Part shown: positions 8,543-16,867 of the stretch, piece by piece
Layout of the letters: each line of letters opens with the position of its first letter
How positions within the stretch are numbered: the first letter of the stretch is position 1
Origin: Gammaproteobacteria bacterium
GTDB taxonomy: Bacteria; Pseudomonadota; Gammaproteobacteria; JABABF01
Direction: 5' to 3'
Length of the DNA stretch: 28,880 nucleotides
NCBI GenBank assembly: GCA_014238345.1
Contig: JABABF010000249.1
Span: 1-28,880 of the forward strand
Translations under genes and position numbers: made by a program
The notes under the pieces: generated by a model
What the model saw: the letters and a program-made list of their open reading frames with translations, nothing else
Told to the model about the DNA's origin: nothing
The model's database searches: none

Positions 8543-9133
8543 CTACCAACCCGCATCCGGCAACACGACGGGAGCCGCTGTATCTGCATCACCCGACGGC
8601 TCGGTGGATACGGGTAGCGGTGCCGGGCGATCAGCGGGCTGCCCGTCCCCGCCATTCAAACGATCCAGCTCAGAACGCACTCGTTGCTCCGCCATGAAAA
8701 CCATGGGAATCAATTGAGATTCCTGCCACCAGCGCTGCGAGGCCAGCTGGGGCGAAATATATTGCAACCCGATTAGCACACCCCAACAGATCATAGCACC
8801 CACCAACACGCCGCTCAGAAAACCAAATAGGCGATCCAAGCTACCGCCCCCAAAACCACTGACCATTTTCCCCACCGCACGAGCAAATGCCGCTCCGCCA
8901 TAAGAGACCACCAGCAATAAGCCCAAAAATGCCGCGATGCGCCGCAACGCTAGCGAGGCGATCCATGGCTCCAGCCAGGCCGCCGCCAACGCCTCGAACT
9001 GCCAAGCCACCCACAAGCCCAAGGCCAGCGTCAACCAGCTGACCATCTGGCGGGTGAAACCGCGCGCACTCCAGGACATGGCGAAGAGACCCACCCCACC
9101 GAGCAATACTAAATCTAACACCGCAAAGTTCAT
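8543..9133 (-). CDS. cvpA: CvpA family inner-membrane protein
   Basis: Small integral membrane protein; E. coli CvpA is needed for colicin V production and bile tolerance, but its molecular role is unclear. The 196-residue product starts MNFAVLDLVLLGGVGLFAMS and shows about four hydrophobic segments (roughly residues 5-20, 28-48, 62-85 and 100-125). The CvpA-type SARGFTRQ and SGFGGGSLDRLFGFLSG blocks lie between them, and the C-terminal 50 residues are polar and Pro/Asp-rich. The ATG overlaps the SPOR gene stop as ATGA. Its place directly before purF is the standard arrangement and supports the call. No special feature in the cytoplasmic tail is recognised. Confidence 0.88.
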   Translation of the reverse strand: MNFAVLDLVLLGGVGLFAMSWSARGFTRQMVSWLTLALGLWVAWQFEALAAAWLEPWIASLALRRIAAFLGLLLVVSYGGAAFARAVGKMVSGFGGGSLDRLFGFLSGVLVGAMICWGVLIGLQYISPQLASQRWWQESQLIPMVFMAEQRVRSELDRLNGGDGQPADRPAPLPVSTEPSGDADTAAPVVLPDAGW

Positions 9134-9585
9134 GGCAAACTACGCGACCGTTGCATGGGCTCTGCGGGGAGGTTGTAACGTTGCTTCAATGTCCCCACCA
9201 ACTCCGATGCCTCGGCCAGCGACAAAAAGTCTTCAACATAGATCCGATAGGGAGTGTCAATGGCGGTATCTGAGCTGGATTCCGGATAGGCTGCAAAACC
9301 ATCGTGACGCAAACTGCTCAAGGTCTCCAACGCTTTATCCTGATCTGCGTAGGCGGCAGCCAACACCCGCCAAGACATGGCTGGCCCGATCTGTGCATCG
9401 ATTGCCTCTGCTGTTTCGCTCCCTACAGCAAGACTCGTGGCCAGTGGCAAGGCATCGGATGGGGATATCTGTGGCATCACTATTGGGCTCTCGCCTGGCC
9501 ATAGCAACGGCCAGCCGATGGCCGCCAGCACAACCAACAAGACTCCACCGAGTAGCCGATAGTTGACACCATCGTCGATGTTCAC
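9130..9585 (-). CDS. SPOR-domain protein, DedD-like
   Basis: Probable peptidoglycan-binding cell-division accessory protein. The 151-residue product has a short cytoplasmic start, one membrane segment at about residues 10-30 (LLGGVLLVVLAAIGWPLLW), a periplasmic linker, and a C-terminal region (about 70-140) with SPOR-like spacing, e.g. WRVLAAAYADQDKALETLSSL and YRIYVEDFLSLAEASELVGTL. Its position between folC and cvpA is that of dedD in E. coli and of its Pseudomonas counterpart. It starts with GTG overlapping the folC stop (GTGA) and its stop overlaps cvpA (ATGA). The protein is shorter than E. coli DedD (about 220 residues), mainly in the linker. I leave the symbol blank because the SPOR match is moderate. 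Confidence 0.7.
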   Translation of the reverse strand: MNIDDGVNYRLLGGVLLVVLAAIGWPLLWPGESPIVMPQISPSDALPLATSLAVGSETAEAIDAQIGPAMSWRVLAAAYADQDKALETLSSLRHDGFAAYPESSSDTAIDTPYRIYVEDFLSLAEASELVGTLKQRYNLPAEPMQRSRSLP

Positions 9586-10916
9586 AGCACTGCCCCCGCC
9601 CTGTCCGCCGTCGCCTCCAGCTGCCGCAAGGCCTCGGCCACCGTCACAAAAGAGCCAGTGACTAATACCGAAGCACCCGCCCCTGCCAAGACCCCCGCCC
9701 GTGCCAAGGCAGTGGGCACATCATCGCAACCATGGACATCGGCACCTAGACTACCTAAGCATGCGGCGAGCGTACTCGCGGGCGCGGCTCGCGGTGTGGG
9801 CAGCTCAGCCACACACCACGCACCTACCGAGCCGCGCAACGCATTAATAAAACCCCGATGGTTTTTATCTTCCATCATGCCGAGAACCACGGCGGGCGGG
9901 CTATCACTGAACTCAGGTAAGACTGCAGCGAGACGGATTGCCGCGGCAGGATTATGTGCCACATCAAGCAAATAATGCACACCATCGCGGAATAGACTCT
10001 GCCGACGCCCGGCCAAGCGAGTAGCGGTGGCCACCGCCACCGCCGATGCCGCATCAAGCCTCGCCTCAGGACACAACAAAAACCATGCTTGTAGAGCGGC
10101 GCTAACACTGTTGGCATCCAAGCACGGCGCGGCGGGTGCACTACTGCACAGCGCACCGCCAGCTCTGTCAACACCGCGCCAATGCCAGAGCCCATCGGCT
10201 GTTTCGTGGTGGTATTGTTGCCCCAAGCCGTGCCAGCGCACCGCCAGCTGCTGCGCCCGCTGGAGAACACTTTGAGGTGGATCCAGATCACCATAAACTA
10301 CCGCGCAGTTGGAGGAAAATAAGGCGGATTTCTCCGCCCCAATCGCCTCTCTATTATCACCTAGCCAGCGCTCATGGTCTAGCTCCACACAGTTGAGCAG
10401 TACCAACTGTGATGGCACGATGGCCACCGCGTCCAAGCGCCCACCCAAACCAACTTCGAGCAATAGCAGCTGCGGCCTGTGGCGGGCAAGCAACCACAGT
10501 GCCGCCACGGTTTCAAATTCAAAGGCCGTCAGGACTGTCTGCCCGCGCGCCTGATCAACTGCGGCAAAGGCCTCGCACCATGCCCCGTCATCTAATTCGA
10601 CCCCGTTGATACGCAGGCGTTCATTGAAATGCAACAAGTGCGGAGAAGTGTAGGCTCCGACCAAAATACCAGCCGCCCGTGCCAGAGCTTCCAACACCGC
10701 TACCGCAGAGCCCTTACCATTCGTCCCCGCCACTGTGACCACCTGACCTGTGAAGTGCTGACAGCCCAACCGCTGTGCCACCGCCGCCACGCGCGGCAAG
10801 CCCAGCTCTATGTCCTCGGGGTGCAACTGGTCTATATACCGATGCCAAGCGGATAAAGTGCCCACTGGTGCAGACGGAGGCGATAAGGCAATGGATGGCG
10901 CGGGTTGAATGGCCAT
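9582..10916 (-). CDS. folC: Folylpolyglutamate synthase / dihydrofolate synthase
   Basis: Adds glutamate to dihydropteroate and to reduced folates, using ATP; cytoplasmic. The 444-residue Mur-ligase-type protein shows the P-loop VAGTNGKGS at residues 62-70, LLEVGLGGRLDAVAIV (metal and substrate region), ELDHERWLG, and DVAHNPAA in the C-terminal domain. The N-terminal WHRYIDQLHPEDIELGLPRV is typical of FolC. The ATG at 10916 follows the accD stop by 12 bases, and the 3' end overlaps the SPOR gene by four bases. The accD-folC-dedD-cvpA order matches E. coli and Pseudomonas and supports co-expression. The length is slightly above the E. coli 422. Confidence 0.95.
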   Translation of the reverse strand: MAIQPAPSIALSPPSAPVGTLSAWHRYIDQLHPEDIELGLPRVAAVAQRLGCQHFTGQVVTVAGTNGKGSAVAVLEALARAAGILVGAYTSPHLLHFNERLRINGVELDDGAWCEAFAAVDQARGQTVLTAFEFETVAALWLLARHRPQLLLLEVGLGGRLDAVAIVPSQLVLLNCVELDHERWLGDNREAIGAEKSALFSSNCAVVYGDLDPPQSVLQRAQQLAVRWHGLGQQYHHETADGLWHWRGVDRAGGALCSSAPAAPCLDANSVSAALQAWFLLCPEARLDAASAVAVATATRLAGRRQSLFRDGVHYLLDVAHNPAAAIRLAAVLPEFSDSPPAVVLGMMEDKNHRGFINALRGSVGAWCVAELPTPRAAPASTLAACLGSLGADVHGCDDVPTALARAGVLAGAGASVLVTGSFVTVAEALRQLEATADRAGAVL

Positions 10917-10928
10917 CAGCTCAGCATA

Positions 10929-11792
10929 TCAGGGCATTGGGAGGTGGTTTAATTTCGCCAGCAGTGAAGCGATGCGCGCACCCAACTCCCGACGCGGAAC
11001 GATCATATCAATCAGACCGTGATCCAACAAGAATTCACTACTCTGGAAACCCTCTGGCAACTGCTCAAGTTTGAGCGTATCACGAATGATATTTTGACCG
11101 GCAAAACCCGAGCGCACACCGGGCTCGGCGATATTGATATCGCCGAGGGAGGCAAGGCTGGCGGATACTCCACCATAGACCGGATCGGTCAACACCGAGA
11201 TATAGGGCACGCTGCTGCGCCGCATACGCGCCAACACTGCAGCCGTCTTGGCCATCTGCATCAGAGAGATCAAGGCCTCTTGCATGCGCGCTCCCCCACT
11301 AGCGGAAAAACAAACCAAAGGCAAGCGCTTCTCGACACAGCGGCGTGCTGCACGGGCAAATTTCTCGCCGACAGCAGAGCCCATTGAGCCGCCCAGAAAG
11401 CCAAACTCAAAGGCACAGGCCACCAGTGGCATACCGGCCAGCTCTCCCTGTATCACGACCAAGGCATCTTTTTCTTTGGTTTTTTTCTGCGCCGCACTGA
11501 GCCTGTCGCGGTAGCGCTTGGTATCGCGAAATCGCAGGCGATCGTTCGGCAACACATCGGTGGCCAATTCGAGGCGCGGAGCATTATCCAAAAAATACTC
11601 AAGACGGGTGCGTGCCCCGAGCCGCGCATGGTGACCACAGCTCGGACAGACATGCATATTCTTGGCCAACTCAGGCTCATAAAGCGCCTTGGCACAACCG
11701 GCACAGCGCACCCACAAACCCTCAGGGACACGGCTACCCCGCCGCACACTAGTCTGTAGCGAGGGCAACAGCTTATCTAACCAATTGATCAT
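10929..11792 (-). CDS. accD: Acetyl-CoA carboxylase carboxyltransferase subunit beta
   Basis: Pairs with AccA to transfer the carboxyl from biotin to acetyl-CoA, forming malonyl-CoA for fatty acids. The start is the ATG at 11790-11792, giving MINWLDKLLPSL and 287 residues; GGGAGAGG directly upstream is a strong ribosome site. An in-frame upstream extension would run into trpA and has no family match. The zinc ribbon has Cys30, Cys33, Cys49 and Cys52 (CAGC...CPSC). The crotonase-like domain shows GASGARMQEA-type residues as SASGGARMQEALISLMQMAKTAA (within residues 155-180), and DPVYGGVSASLASLGDINIAEPG further on. The start lies inside the last 20 bases of trpA in another frame, so the two are probably translationally coupled. 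AccA is not in the window. Confidence 0.96.
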   Translation of the reverse strand: MINWLDKLLPSLQTSVRRGSRVPEGLWVRCAGCAKALYEPELAKNMHVCPSCGHHARLGARTRLEYFLDNAPRLELATDVLPNDRLRFRDTKRYRDRLSAAQKKTKEKDALVVIQGELAGMPLVACAFEFGFLGGSMGSAVGEKFARAARRCVEKRLPLVCFSASGGARMQEALISLMQMAKTAAVLARMRRSSVPYISVLTDPVYGGVSASLASLGDINIAEPGVRSGFAGQNIIRDTLKLEQLPEGFQSSEFLLDHGLIDMIVPRRELGARIASLLAKLNHLPMP

Positions 11793-12618
11793 CTGCCTCT
11801 CCCACCCCATCCAAAGCTGCGCGCAACGGTGCCAGTAAGTCGTGCAATGCGGCAGCTGCGGTGCGACTATCGCCACTGGCCAGCTGCCCTAGTTTATCCA
11901 CCAGCAAACTACCGACCACAATACCATCTGCTAACTCGCCAAGGGCGGCGGCGGCGGCGGCGGTGCGGATACCAAATCCCACGCACACCGGTTGCTTGAC
12001 TACACGGCGCAATTGGGCGAGTTTGATACGCGTTGCTTCCACATCCAGCGAATCAGCTCCCGTGACACCACACAGCGACACATAATACAGATAGCCGCTG
12101 ACTGAGGCGGCAATATCGTGCAATCGCTCAGCACCGGTCGTTGGTGCCGCTAGACGGATCATATCTATGCCTGCAGCTTTGAGCTCTGCTGGCAGCTCCG
12201 CGCTGTCCTCGGGCGGCATGTCGACCAACAGCAGGCCGTCCACTCCCGCCGCCGCCGCCGCCGTGGCAAACGAGCCTGAGCCATAGCGCAATACCGGATT
12301 GCTGTAACCCATCAATACCACCGGTGTCAGCTCGTCATCACATCGAAAGCTGCGCACCATCTCAAGGGTGCTAAGTAGCGTGGTCCCCTGCGCCAGTGCC
12401 CGCTCATGCCCACGCTGAATCACCGGCCCTTCCGCCATTGGGTCTGAAAAAGGCATCCCCAACTCAAGCAGGTCAGCGCCGCCCGCCACCAAGCTGTGCA
12501 GACAGTCCACCGTGCTTTGCACACTACCGCCAGGCGCATCACCAGCGATGATATAGGGCACCAAAGCCTTGCGGCGAGCAACGGCTAGACGCTTAAAACA
12601 GCTGCCAATACGACTCAT
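11773..12618 (-). CDS. trpA: Tryptophan synthase alpha subunit
   Basis: Cleaves indole-3-glycerol phosphate to indole and glyceraldehyde 3-phosphate; indole is passed to TrpB through the alpha2-beta2 tunnel. The 281-residue TIM-barrel protein has LLELGMPFSDPMAEGPVIQ, with the catalytic Glu at residue 52 (E. coli Glu49). The second catalytic position, Asp60 of E. coli (in LADGP), is Glu63 here: the codon reads GAA. Other family blocks are SLCGVTGADSL and VCVGFGIRT. The phosphate-binding end of the barrel is replaced by an Ala-rich stretch (TAAAAAALGELADGIVVGS) encoded by a GCC/GCG triplet run near 11943-11963. The ATG overlaps the trpB stop (ATGA), and the 3' end overlaps accD by 20 bases. Whether Glu63 is normal in close relatives cannot be judged here. 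Confidence 0.95.
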   Translation of the reverse strand: MSRIGSCFKRLAVARRKALVPYIIAGDAPGGSVQSTVDCLHSLVAGGADLLELGMPFSDPMAEGPVIQRGHERALAQGTTLLSTLEMVRSFRCDDELTPVVLMGYSNPVLRYGSGSFATAAAAAGVDGLLLVDMPPEDSAELPAELKAAGIDMIRLAAPTTGAERLHDIAASVSGYLYYVSLCGVTGADSLDVEATRIKLAQLRRVVKQPVCVGFGIRTAAAAAALGELADGIVVGSLLVDKLGQLASGDSRTAAAALHDLLAPLRAALDGVGEADDQLVR

Positions 12619-13814
12619 GGCGCAGATTCCAGACTATCCGTCAACCGCAAGATCTCTTCTATATCTTTGTCACCACGGCCAGATAGATTGACCACAATCA
12701 ACGCATCGCGCCCCAGTTGGGTGGCGAGTTGAAAAGCGTATGCCAGAGCGTGGCTACTCTCTAACGCTGGCAGGATACCCTCAGTGCGCGTTAGGCGCAG
12801 GCAAGCCGCCAAGGCCGCGCTGTCATCTACCGCCGTGTATTCAACCCGTCCGCTATCTTTGAGCCAGGCGTGCTCTGGACCCACCGCTGGGTAGTCGAGA
12901 CCCGCTGATATCGAGTGAGTGGGGAGCACCTGACCCTCATCGTCCTGCAATAGATAACTGTAAGTGCCGTGTAACACCCCAGGTCGACCCGCGCACAGTG
13001 AGGCGGCGTGCCGCCCGCTTTCTAGACCTGCACCACCCGCCTCTACGCCATACATGCGCACCGTCTCATCGTCAAGAAATGGATGAAATAGACCGATGGC
13101 ATTAGAGCCGCCGCCAACACAGGCCACCAGCGCATCGGGTAGCCTCCCATAGCGCGCCAAGCACTGTTCACGCGCCTCGCGACCGATCACCGACTGCAAT
13201 TCGCGCACTAGGGCGGGATAGGGGTGTGGTCCAGCTGCCGAGCCAATCACATAGAGGCTATCCGCCGAGCTGCCCACCCAATCTCGCAACGCTTCATTCA
13301 AGGCATCTTTTAAGGTGCGAGTGCCCGAGCGCACCGTGCGCAGCTCGGCACCGAGCAACTTCATGCGGCGCACGTTGACTGCCTGACGGCGCATGTCCTC
13401 CTCACCCATATAAACGCAGCACTCAAGACCCGCCCGCGCCGCCACCGTGGCGGTGGCAACACCGTGCTGACCGGCTCCCGTCTCGGCGATCAAACGGTGC
13501 TTTCCCATATGCTGTGCCAACAGTGCTTGTCCCACGGTGTTATTGATCTTGTGCGCACCGGTGTGGTTCAAATCCTCGCGCTTGAGGCAGAGCTGCGCAC
13601 CGCCGAGTTCCTCGCTGAGACGCTCGGCCGGATACAGGGGAGTCGGGCGACCGACATATTCAGCTAACTCGCGCTGCAGCTGGCTACGGAACTGCTCGTC
13701 GGCCATACAGCTATCAAAGGCCTGCTCAAGTTCGTCGAGCGCGGCGATCAGTGTCTCAGCGACGAAGCGACCGCCGTAGGAGCCGTATCGCCCCGCCGTA
13801 TCAGTGCCTCTCAT
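12615..13814 (-). CDS. trpB: Tryptophan synthase beta subunit
   Basis: PLP enzyme joining indole and serine to form tryptophan. The 399-residue product shows YGSYGGRFVAETL at the start, RPTPLYPAERL, the PLP lysine in NHTGAHKINN (Lys89), GAGQHGVATA, and the phosphate-binding CVGGGSNAIGLFHPF. I take the ATG at 13812-13814, which overlaps the trpF stop as ATGA and has GAGG ten bases before it. A GTG two codons upstream is possible and would change little. It belongs to the TrpB1 type that partners TrpA. E. coli TrpB is 397 residues. All catalytic residues I can check are present. Confidence 0.97.
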   Translation of the reverse strand: MRGTDTAGRYGSYGGRFVAETLIAALDELEQAFDSCMADEQFRSQLQRELAEYVGRPTPLYPAERLSEELGGAQLCLKREDLNHTGAHKINNTVGQALLAQHMGKHRLIAETGAGQHGVATATVAARAGLECCVYMGEEDMRRQAVNVRRMKLLGAELRTVRSGTRTLKDALNEALRDWVGSSADSLYVIGSAAGPHPYPALVRELQSVIGREAREQCLARYGRLPDALVACVGGGSNAIGLFHPFLDDETVRMYGVEAGGAGLESGRHAASLCAGRPGVLHGTYSYLLQDDEGQVLPTHSISAGLDYPAVGPEHAWLKDSGRVEYTAVDDSAALAACLRLTRTEGILPALESSHALAYAFQLATQLGRDALIVVNLSGRGDKDIEEILRLTDSLESAP

Positions 13815-14458
13815 GACCACTGCGCCTCAGTACTCCGCACCGCATCAATAAAGGCGGCCATCTTTTCGGTGGACTTAATCCCAGGAGTTTCTTCAACCCC
13901 ACTGCTGACATCAACCGCCCAAGGCCGCAGTTGCTGTAATGCTGTAGCGACATTATCGGCATTGAGACCACCCGCCAAAATCAGCGGTTGAGAGGGTGTG
14001 CTAGTAGCCAACAGCGACCAATCAAATGGCTTGCCCCCGCCACCGCCCTGCGCCCTCGCCTCATCATAACAATCAACTAGTAGTGCAGCGGCACCAGCGT
14101 AGCGAGTAGCGGCCTCCAATCCCCAGTCAACTCGACCCGGCCACAGCGCTTTAACATAGGGGCGAGCGTGCCGCTCACATTCCACTGCCGTCTCTGCACC
14201 ATGAAATTGGAGTAATTCACAGGGTATTTCCTGCAACACTGCCTCACGCTCGGCTAGCGGCGTGTCGGCGAACAATGCCACCGGCGTGACAAAAGGAGGC
14301 AGCACAGCGATGATGCGGCGCGCCTGCGCGATGTCTAACTGGCGGGCACTGCCAGCGCAAAACACGAGGCCGATAGCATCGGCACCGAGGCGGGCAGCAG
14401 CCAGCGCATCCTCGGGACGCGTGATGCCACAGACTTTAATGCGAATGTGCGCGGGCAT
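13811..14458 (-). CDS. trpF: Phosphoribosylanthranilate isomerase
   Basis: Amadori rearrangement of phosphoribosylanthranilate to CdRP in tryptophan synthesis. The start is the ATG at 14456-14458: the product begins MPAHIRIKVCGITRPEDA with the general-base Cys at residue 9, is 215 residues long like other monofunctional TrpF proteins, and has a GGGAGAG site upstream. The frame is open upstream to 14695, but that extension is only antisense-like sequence within truA. Family blocks include ADAIGLVFCAGSAR, ELLQFHGAET, PLILAGGLNADNV and AVDVSSGVEETPGIK. The catalytic Asp is probably in LLVDCYDEA. The gene overlaps the truA 3' end by 23 bases in a different frame. No TrpC is fused or adjacent. Confidence 0.95.
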   Translation of the reverse strand: MPAHIRIKVCGITRPEDALAAARLGADAIGLVFCAGSARQLDIAQARRIIAVLPPFVTPVALFADTPLAEREAVLQEIPCELLQFHGAETAVECERHARPYVKALWPGRVDWGLEAATRYAGAAALLVDCYDEARAQGGGGGKPFDWSLLATSTPSQPLILAGGLNADNVATALQQLRPWAVDVSSGVEETPGIKSTEKMAAFIDAVRSTEAQWS

Positions 14459-15377
14459 CGCGGCCACTCTCCCACTGTGTTGCTCCAGCGCACACCGCCT
14501 CGCCATTGGCCGTTGCGCTCTCAGGCGGAGCCCAATGTGCCAGCAAAGACCCCACCGCCGGTGCTGGCACCCCGTGTGTAGCATCGTAATGTGCCCCCAA
14601 GAAATACAGCCCAGCGGTGGGGGCAGTTGGCGCGGCCAAACGACGATCTCGGCCATGCAGTAATTCAGCACACCAAGACGGCGGCTTGTCGCCATGCCCG
14701 ATGGCGATCAGTGTGCCAGCGAGATTGCGCACCATGTGCAACAAAAAAGAGTTGGCTTCAATATCGATCGCCACCAAGTCGCCGTGGCGGCGCACTGCGA
14801 CTTGTAGCACCCGACGCTGTGGGCTACTCGAATGACAACCCGCCGCACGGAAGGCGCTGAAATCATGCAAGCCGAGCAGGCACTGCGCCGCTGTGTGCAT
14901 GGCCTCGGCGTTCAACGGCTCACGCTCCCACGCCAATTGTTGGCGGAACAGCGCCAGCGGTTCCCGACGATTGCAGATTAAATAGCGATAGCTGCGTGAG
15001 CTGGCTGAAAATCTGGCATGAAAATCTGCCGCCACCTGGCGGCTCCACAGCACACGCACCGTCTGTGGCAAGTAGTGGTTAGCTCCGCGCAACCAATCTC
15101 TGGTCTGGCGGTGCGATGGCGCATCAAAGTGCACCACTTGGGCGCAGGCGTGTACTCCGACATCAGTGCGCCCAGCACAATAGCTGCGGGTAACTCGACA
15201 GGCGACAGCACTCAGCGCCTGCTCTAAGCACTCCTGCACCGTGACCTTCGGCGCTATGGTTTGGCGCTGCCAGCCATGAAAAGCACTGCCGTCGTATTCC
15301 AGACCCAGTGCGATGCGAACAGAGGCGCTGTGTTCAACCGTCTCCGCGCTGGCAGTGGTGCCGTGCCCTGTGTCCAA
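14436..15377 (-). CDS. truA: tRNA pseudouridine(38-40) synthase
   Basis: Isomerises uridines 38-40 in the anticodon arm of many tRNAs. The catalytic motif is CAGRTDVGVHA, with Asp72. Other TruA blocks are LEYDGSAFHGWQRQ, RFSASSRSYRYLI, HDFSAFRAAGC and NSFLLHMVRNLAGTLI. The product is 313 residues against 270 in E. coli. The extra length is a short N-terminal lead of about 20 residues and about 40 residues of C-terminal Ala/Gly-rich tail that may not be functional. The only plausible in-frame start before the first conserved block is a TTG at 15375-15377 with a poor ribosome site. The upstream FimV-like gene is in the same frame and its TGA is 24 bases before, so re-initiation may drive truA translation. 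The asd-FimV-truA-trpF order is as in Pseudomonas. Confidence 0.93.
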   Translation of the reverse strand: MDTGHGTTASAETVEHSASVRIALGLEYDGSAFHGWQRQTIAPKVTVQECLEQALSAVACRVTRSYCAGRTDVGVHACAQVVHFDAPSHRQTRDWLRGANHYLPQTVRVLWSRQVAADFHARFSASSRSYRYLICNRREPLALFRQQLAWEREPLNAEAMHTAAQCLLGLHDFSAFRAAGCHSSSPQRRVLQVAVRRHGDLVAIDIEANSFLLHMVRNLAGTLIAIGHGDKPPSWCAELLHGRDRRLAAPTAPTAGLYFLGAHYDATHGVPAPAVGSLLAHWAPPESATANGEAVCAGATQWESGRDARAHSH

Positions 15378-15401
15378 GGCTACGGCGAGCCAAGTAAAGG
15401 C

Positions 15402-15803
15402 TCAGATGCCCAGGATTTCGGCGCGAGCCTGCTGCTCGGAGAGCCGATTCAGCTGCGAACGGCTCGGCAAGCGCAAATACTCACAGACTTCCATACGACG
15501 CACATCACCGTTCAGAAAAGCATGCTTATTAGCGCGTTTAATGGCCGCAGCCATCCGCACTACACTGATGCCTTCATCGCGGCGTAAATCGCGAGAGATC
15601 TCCCACAAGGTCTCGCCGTGGGAAATTGGGCCGTAAAAACGGCCACCCTCGCGACCATCACAAACTTCACCCGCACTGCTCACCGAAGGCAACGAGGCCA
15701 TTGTGCTCACTGCCATGACTATGATCACTGCGAGACAGGCCGACAGACTGCGCAACACTGAGTGCATTGAGTGATGTGGGTGTGCGTATTTGCTAAGTTT
15801 CAT
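15402..15803 (-). CDS. FimV/HubP-like protein reduced to its LysM region
   Basis: Probable envelope protein in the position held by fimV between asd/leuB and truA in Pseudomonas and relatives. The start is the ATG at 15801-15803, with GGGAG eight bases upstream. The 133 residues contain a signal peptide (about residues 10-45, hydrophobic SLSACLAVIIVMAVSTMAS), then a LysM-like domain typical of FimV: YGPISHGETLWEISRDLR, VVRMAAAIKRANKHAFLNGDV and EYLRLPSRSQLNRLS. Real FimV proteins are several hundred residues or more, with a membrane segment, a long acidic cytoplasmic part and TPR units. None of that is here, and the frame ends cleanly shortly after the LysM-like region. It would export a small peptidoglycan-binding protein. 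I cannot tell whether this is a natural short form or a remnant. An in-frame upstream extension overlapping asd is not needed. Confidence 0.65.
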   Translation of the reverse strand: MKLSKYAHPHHSMHSVLRSLSACLAVIIVMAVSTMASLPSVSSAGEVCDGREGGRFYGPISHGETLWEISRDLRRDEGISVVRMAAAIKRANKHAFLNGDVRRMEVCEYLRLPSRSQLNRLSEQQARAEILGI

Positions 15804-15832
15804 AACTTGCTCCCTAGGTTTATTTGATCTCT

Positions 15833-16867
15833 TTATGCGGAGGCGTGACGCAACCACAACTCGGCAATTTCAACGCTGTTAAGCGCCGCTCCTTTCCTTA
15901 GGTTATCAGAAACCACCCACATTGACAAGCCCCGCGGGTGAGAGATGTCATCACGCAGCCGCCCAACCCACACTTCATCGCGACCCGCCGCCTGCTGAGT
16001 AGGAGTGGGATAGCCTGCATCGCGCACTTCATCAAGCAGGCGCAAACCTGGTGCGCTACGCAGCAACTCGCGCGCTTTGACCGCTCCCAAAGGCTTGCGA
16101 GTCTCTAGATGAACTGCCATAGAATGCCCGTAAAACACTGGCACTCGCACACAGCTCGGATTGATGGCTATGCTCTGGTCGGCGAGGATTTTACGCGTCT
16201 CCCACACCATCTTCATCTCTTCTCGCGTATAACCGTTGTCCTCAAAGCGATCGATGTGGGGCAGGACATTGAAGGCGATGGGCACCGGAAACGGCGTATT
16301 CTCCACGCTGGGCTGGCGCTCAGCGAGGATGGCCTCACTCTGCTGTCTGAGCGCCTCGACACCGTTGCGTCCAGCACCGGACACCGCTTGGTAAGTGGCG
16401 ACATTGACGCGCCCCACACCCGCTACATCGTGCAGGGGCTTGAGTGCCACCACCAGTTGTATGGTTGAACAATTGGGGTTGGCAATAATGTGACGCCTGC
16501 GCCAGTGGGAGATACTCTCCGGATTGACCTCGGGTACCACCAGAGGCACATCGTCCTCGTAGCGAAAACAAGAGGTGTTGTCGATCACTAGGCAACCCGC
16601 CGCCACTGCCCGCGGGGCATAGCGCTTTGAGAGCTCCGCACCCGCTGAGAACAGCGCCAATTGAACGCGGGAGAAATCAAATTGCGCGGCATCTTGCACC
16701 ACCAGCTGCCGTGCTCCGCAATGCAGGATGCGCCCCGCCGAGCGCTCACTGGCCAAGGGATAGAGCTCGGAAAATGGGAACTCGCGGGCGACCAAGCTCT
16801 CCAGCATCGCTGTGCCGACAGCACCGGTGGCACCGAGTACAGCGACATTCAATGGCTTAGCAACCAT
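15833..16867 (-). CDS. asd: Aspartate-semialdehyde dehydrogenase
   Basis: Reduces aspartyl phosphate to aspartate semialdehyde with NADPH, feeding lysine, threonine, methionine and diaminopimelate (cell wall) synthesis. The 344-residue product shows the NADP-binding VAVLGATGAVGTAMLESL, the catalytic Cys133 in ANPNCSTIQLV, the QAVSGAGRNGVEAL loop, and the catalytic His248 in VFYGHSMAVH. It is of the shorter, Pseudomonas/Gram-positive type rather than the 367-residue E. coli type. The ATG at 16867 starts MVAKPLNVAVLG. The stop is 29 bases before the FimV-like start. A 156-base AT-rich gap separates it from leuB upstream. Confidence 0.97.
   Translation of the reverse strand: MVAKPLNVAVLGATGAVGTAMLESLVAREFPFSELYPLASERSAGRILHCGARQLVVQDAAQFDFSRVQLALFSAGAELSKRYAPRAVAAGCLVIDNTSCFRYEDDVPLVVPEVNPESISHWRRRHIIANPNCSTIQLVVALKPLHDVAGVGRVNVATYQAVSGAGRNGVEALRQQSEAILAERQPSVENTPFPVPIAFNVLPHIDRFEDNGYTREEMKMVWETRKILADQSIAINPSCVRVPVFYGHSMAVHLETRKPLGAVKARELLRSAPGLRLLDEVRDAGYPTPTQQAAGRDEVWVGRLRDDISHPRGLSMWVVSDNLRKGAALNSVEIAELWLRHASA

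Noticed and set aside
11943..11963. GCC/GCG triplet run as a functional repeat
   Set aside because: It encodes an Ala stretch in a TrpA helix; similar Ala runs occur elsewhere in trpA and in leuB and are readily explained by GC-rich alanine codons.
14459..14695. N-terminal extension of trpF
   Set aside because: The extension lies over truA in another frame, has no family similarity, and a good ribosome site precedes the ATG at 14458.
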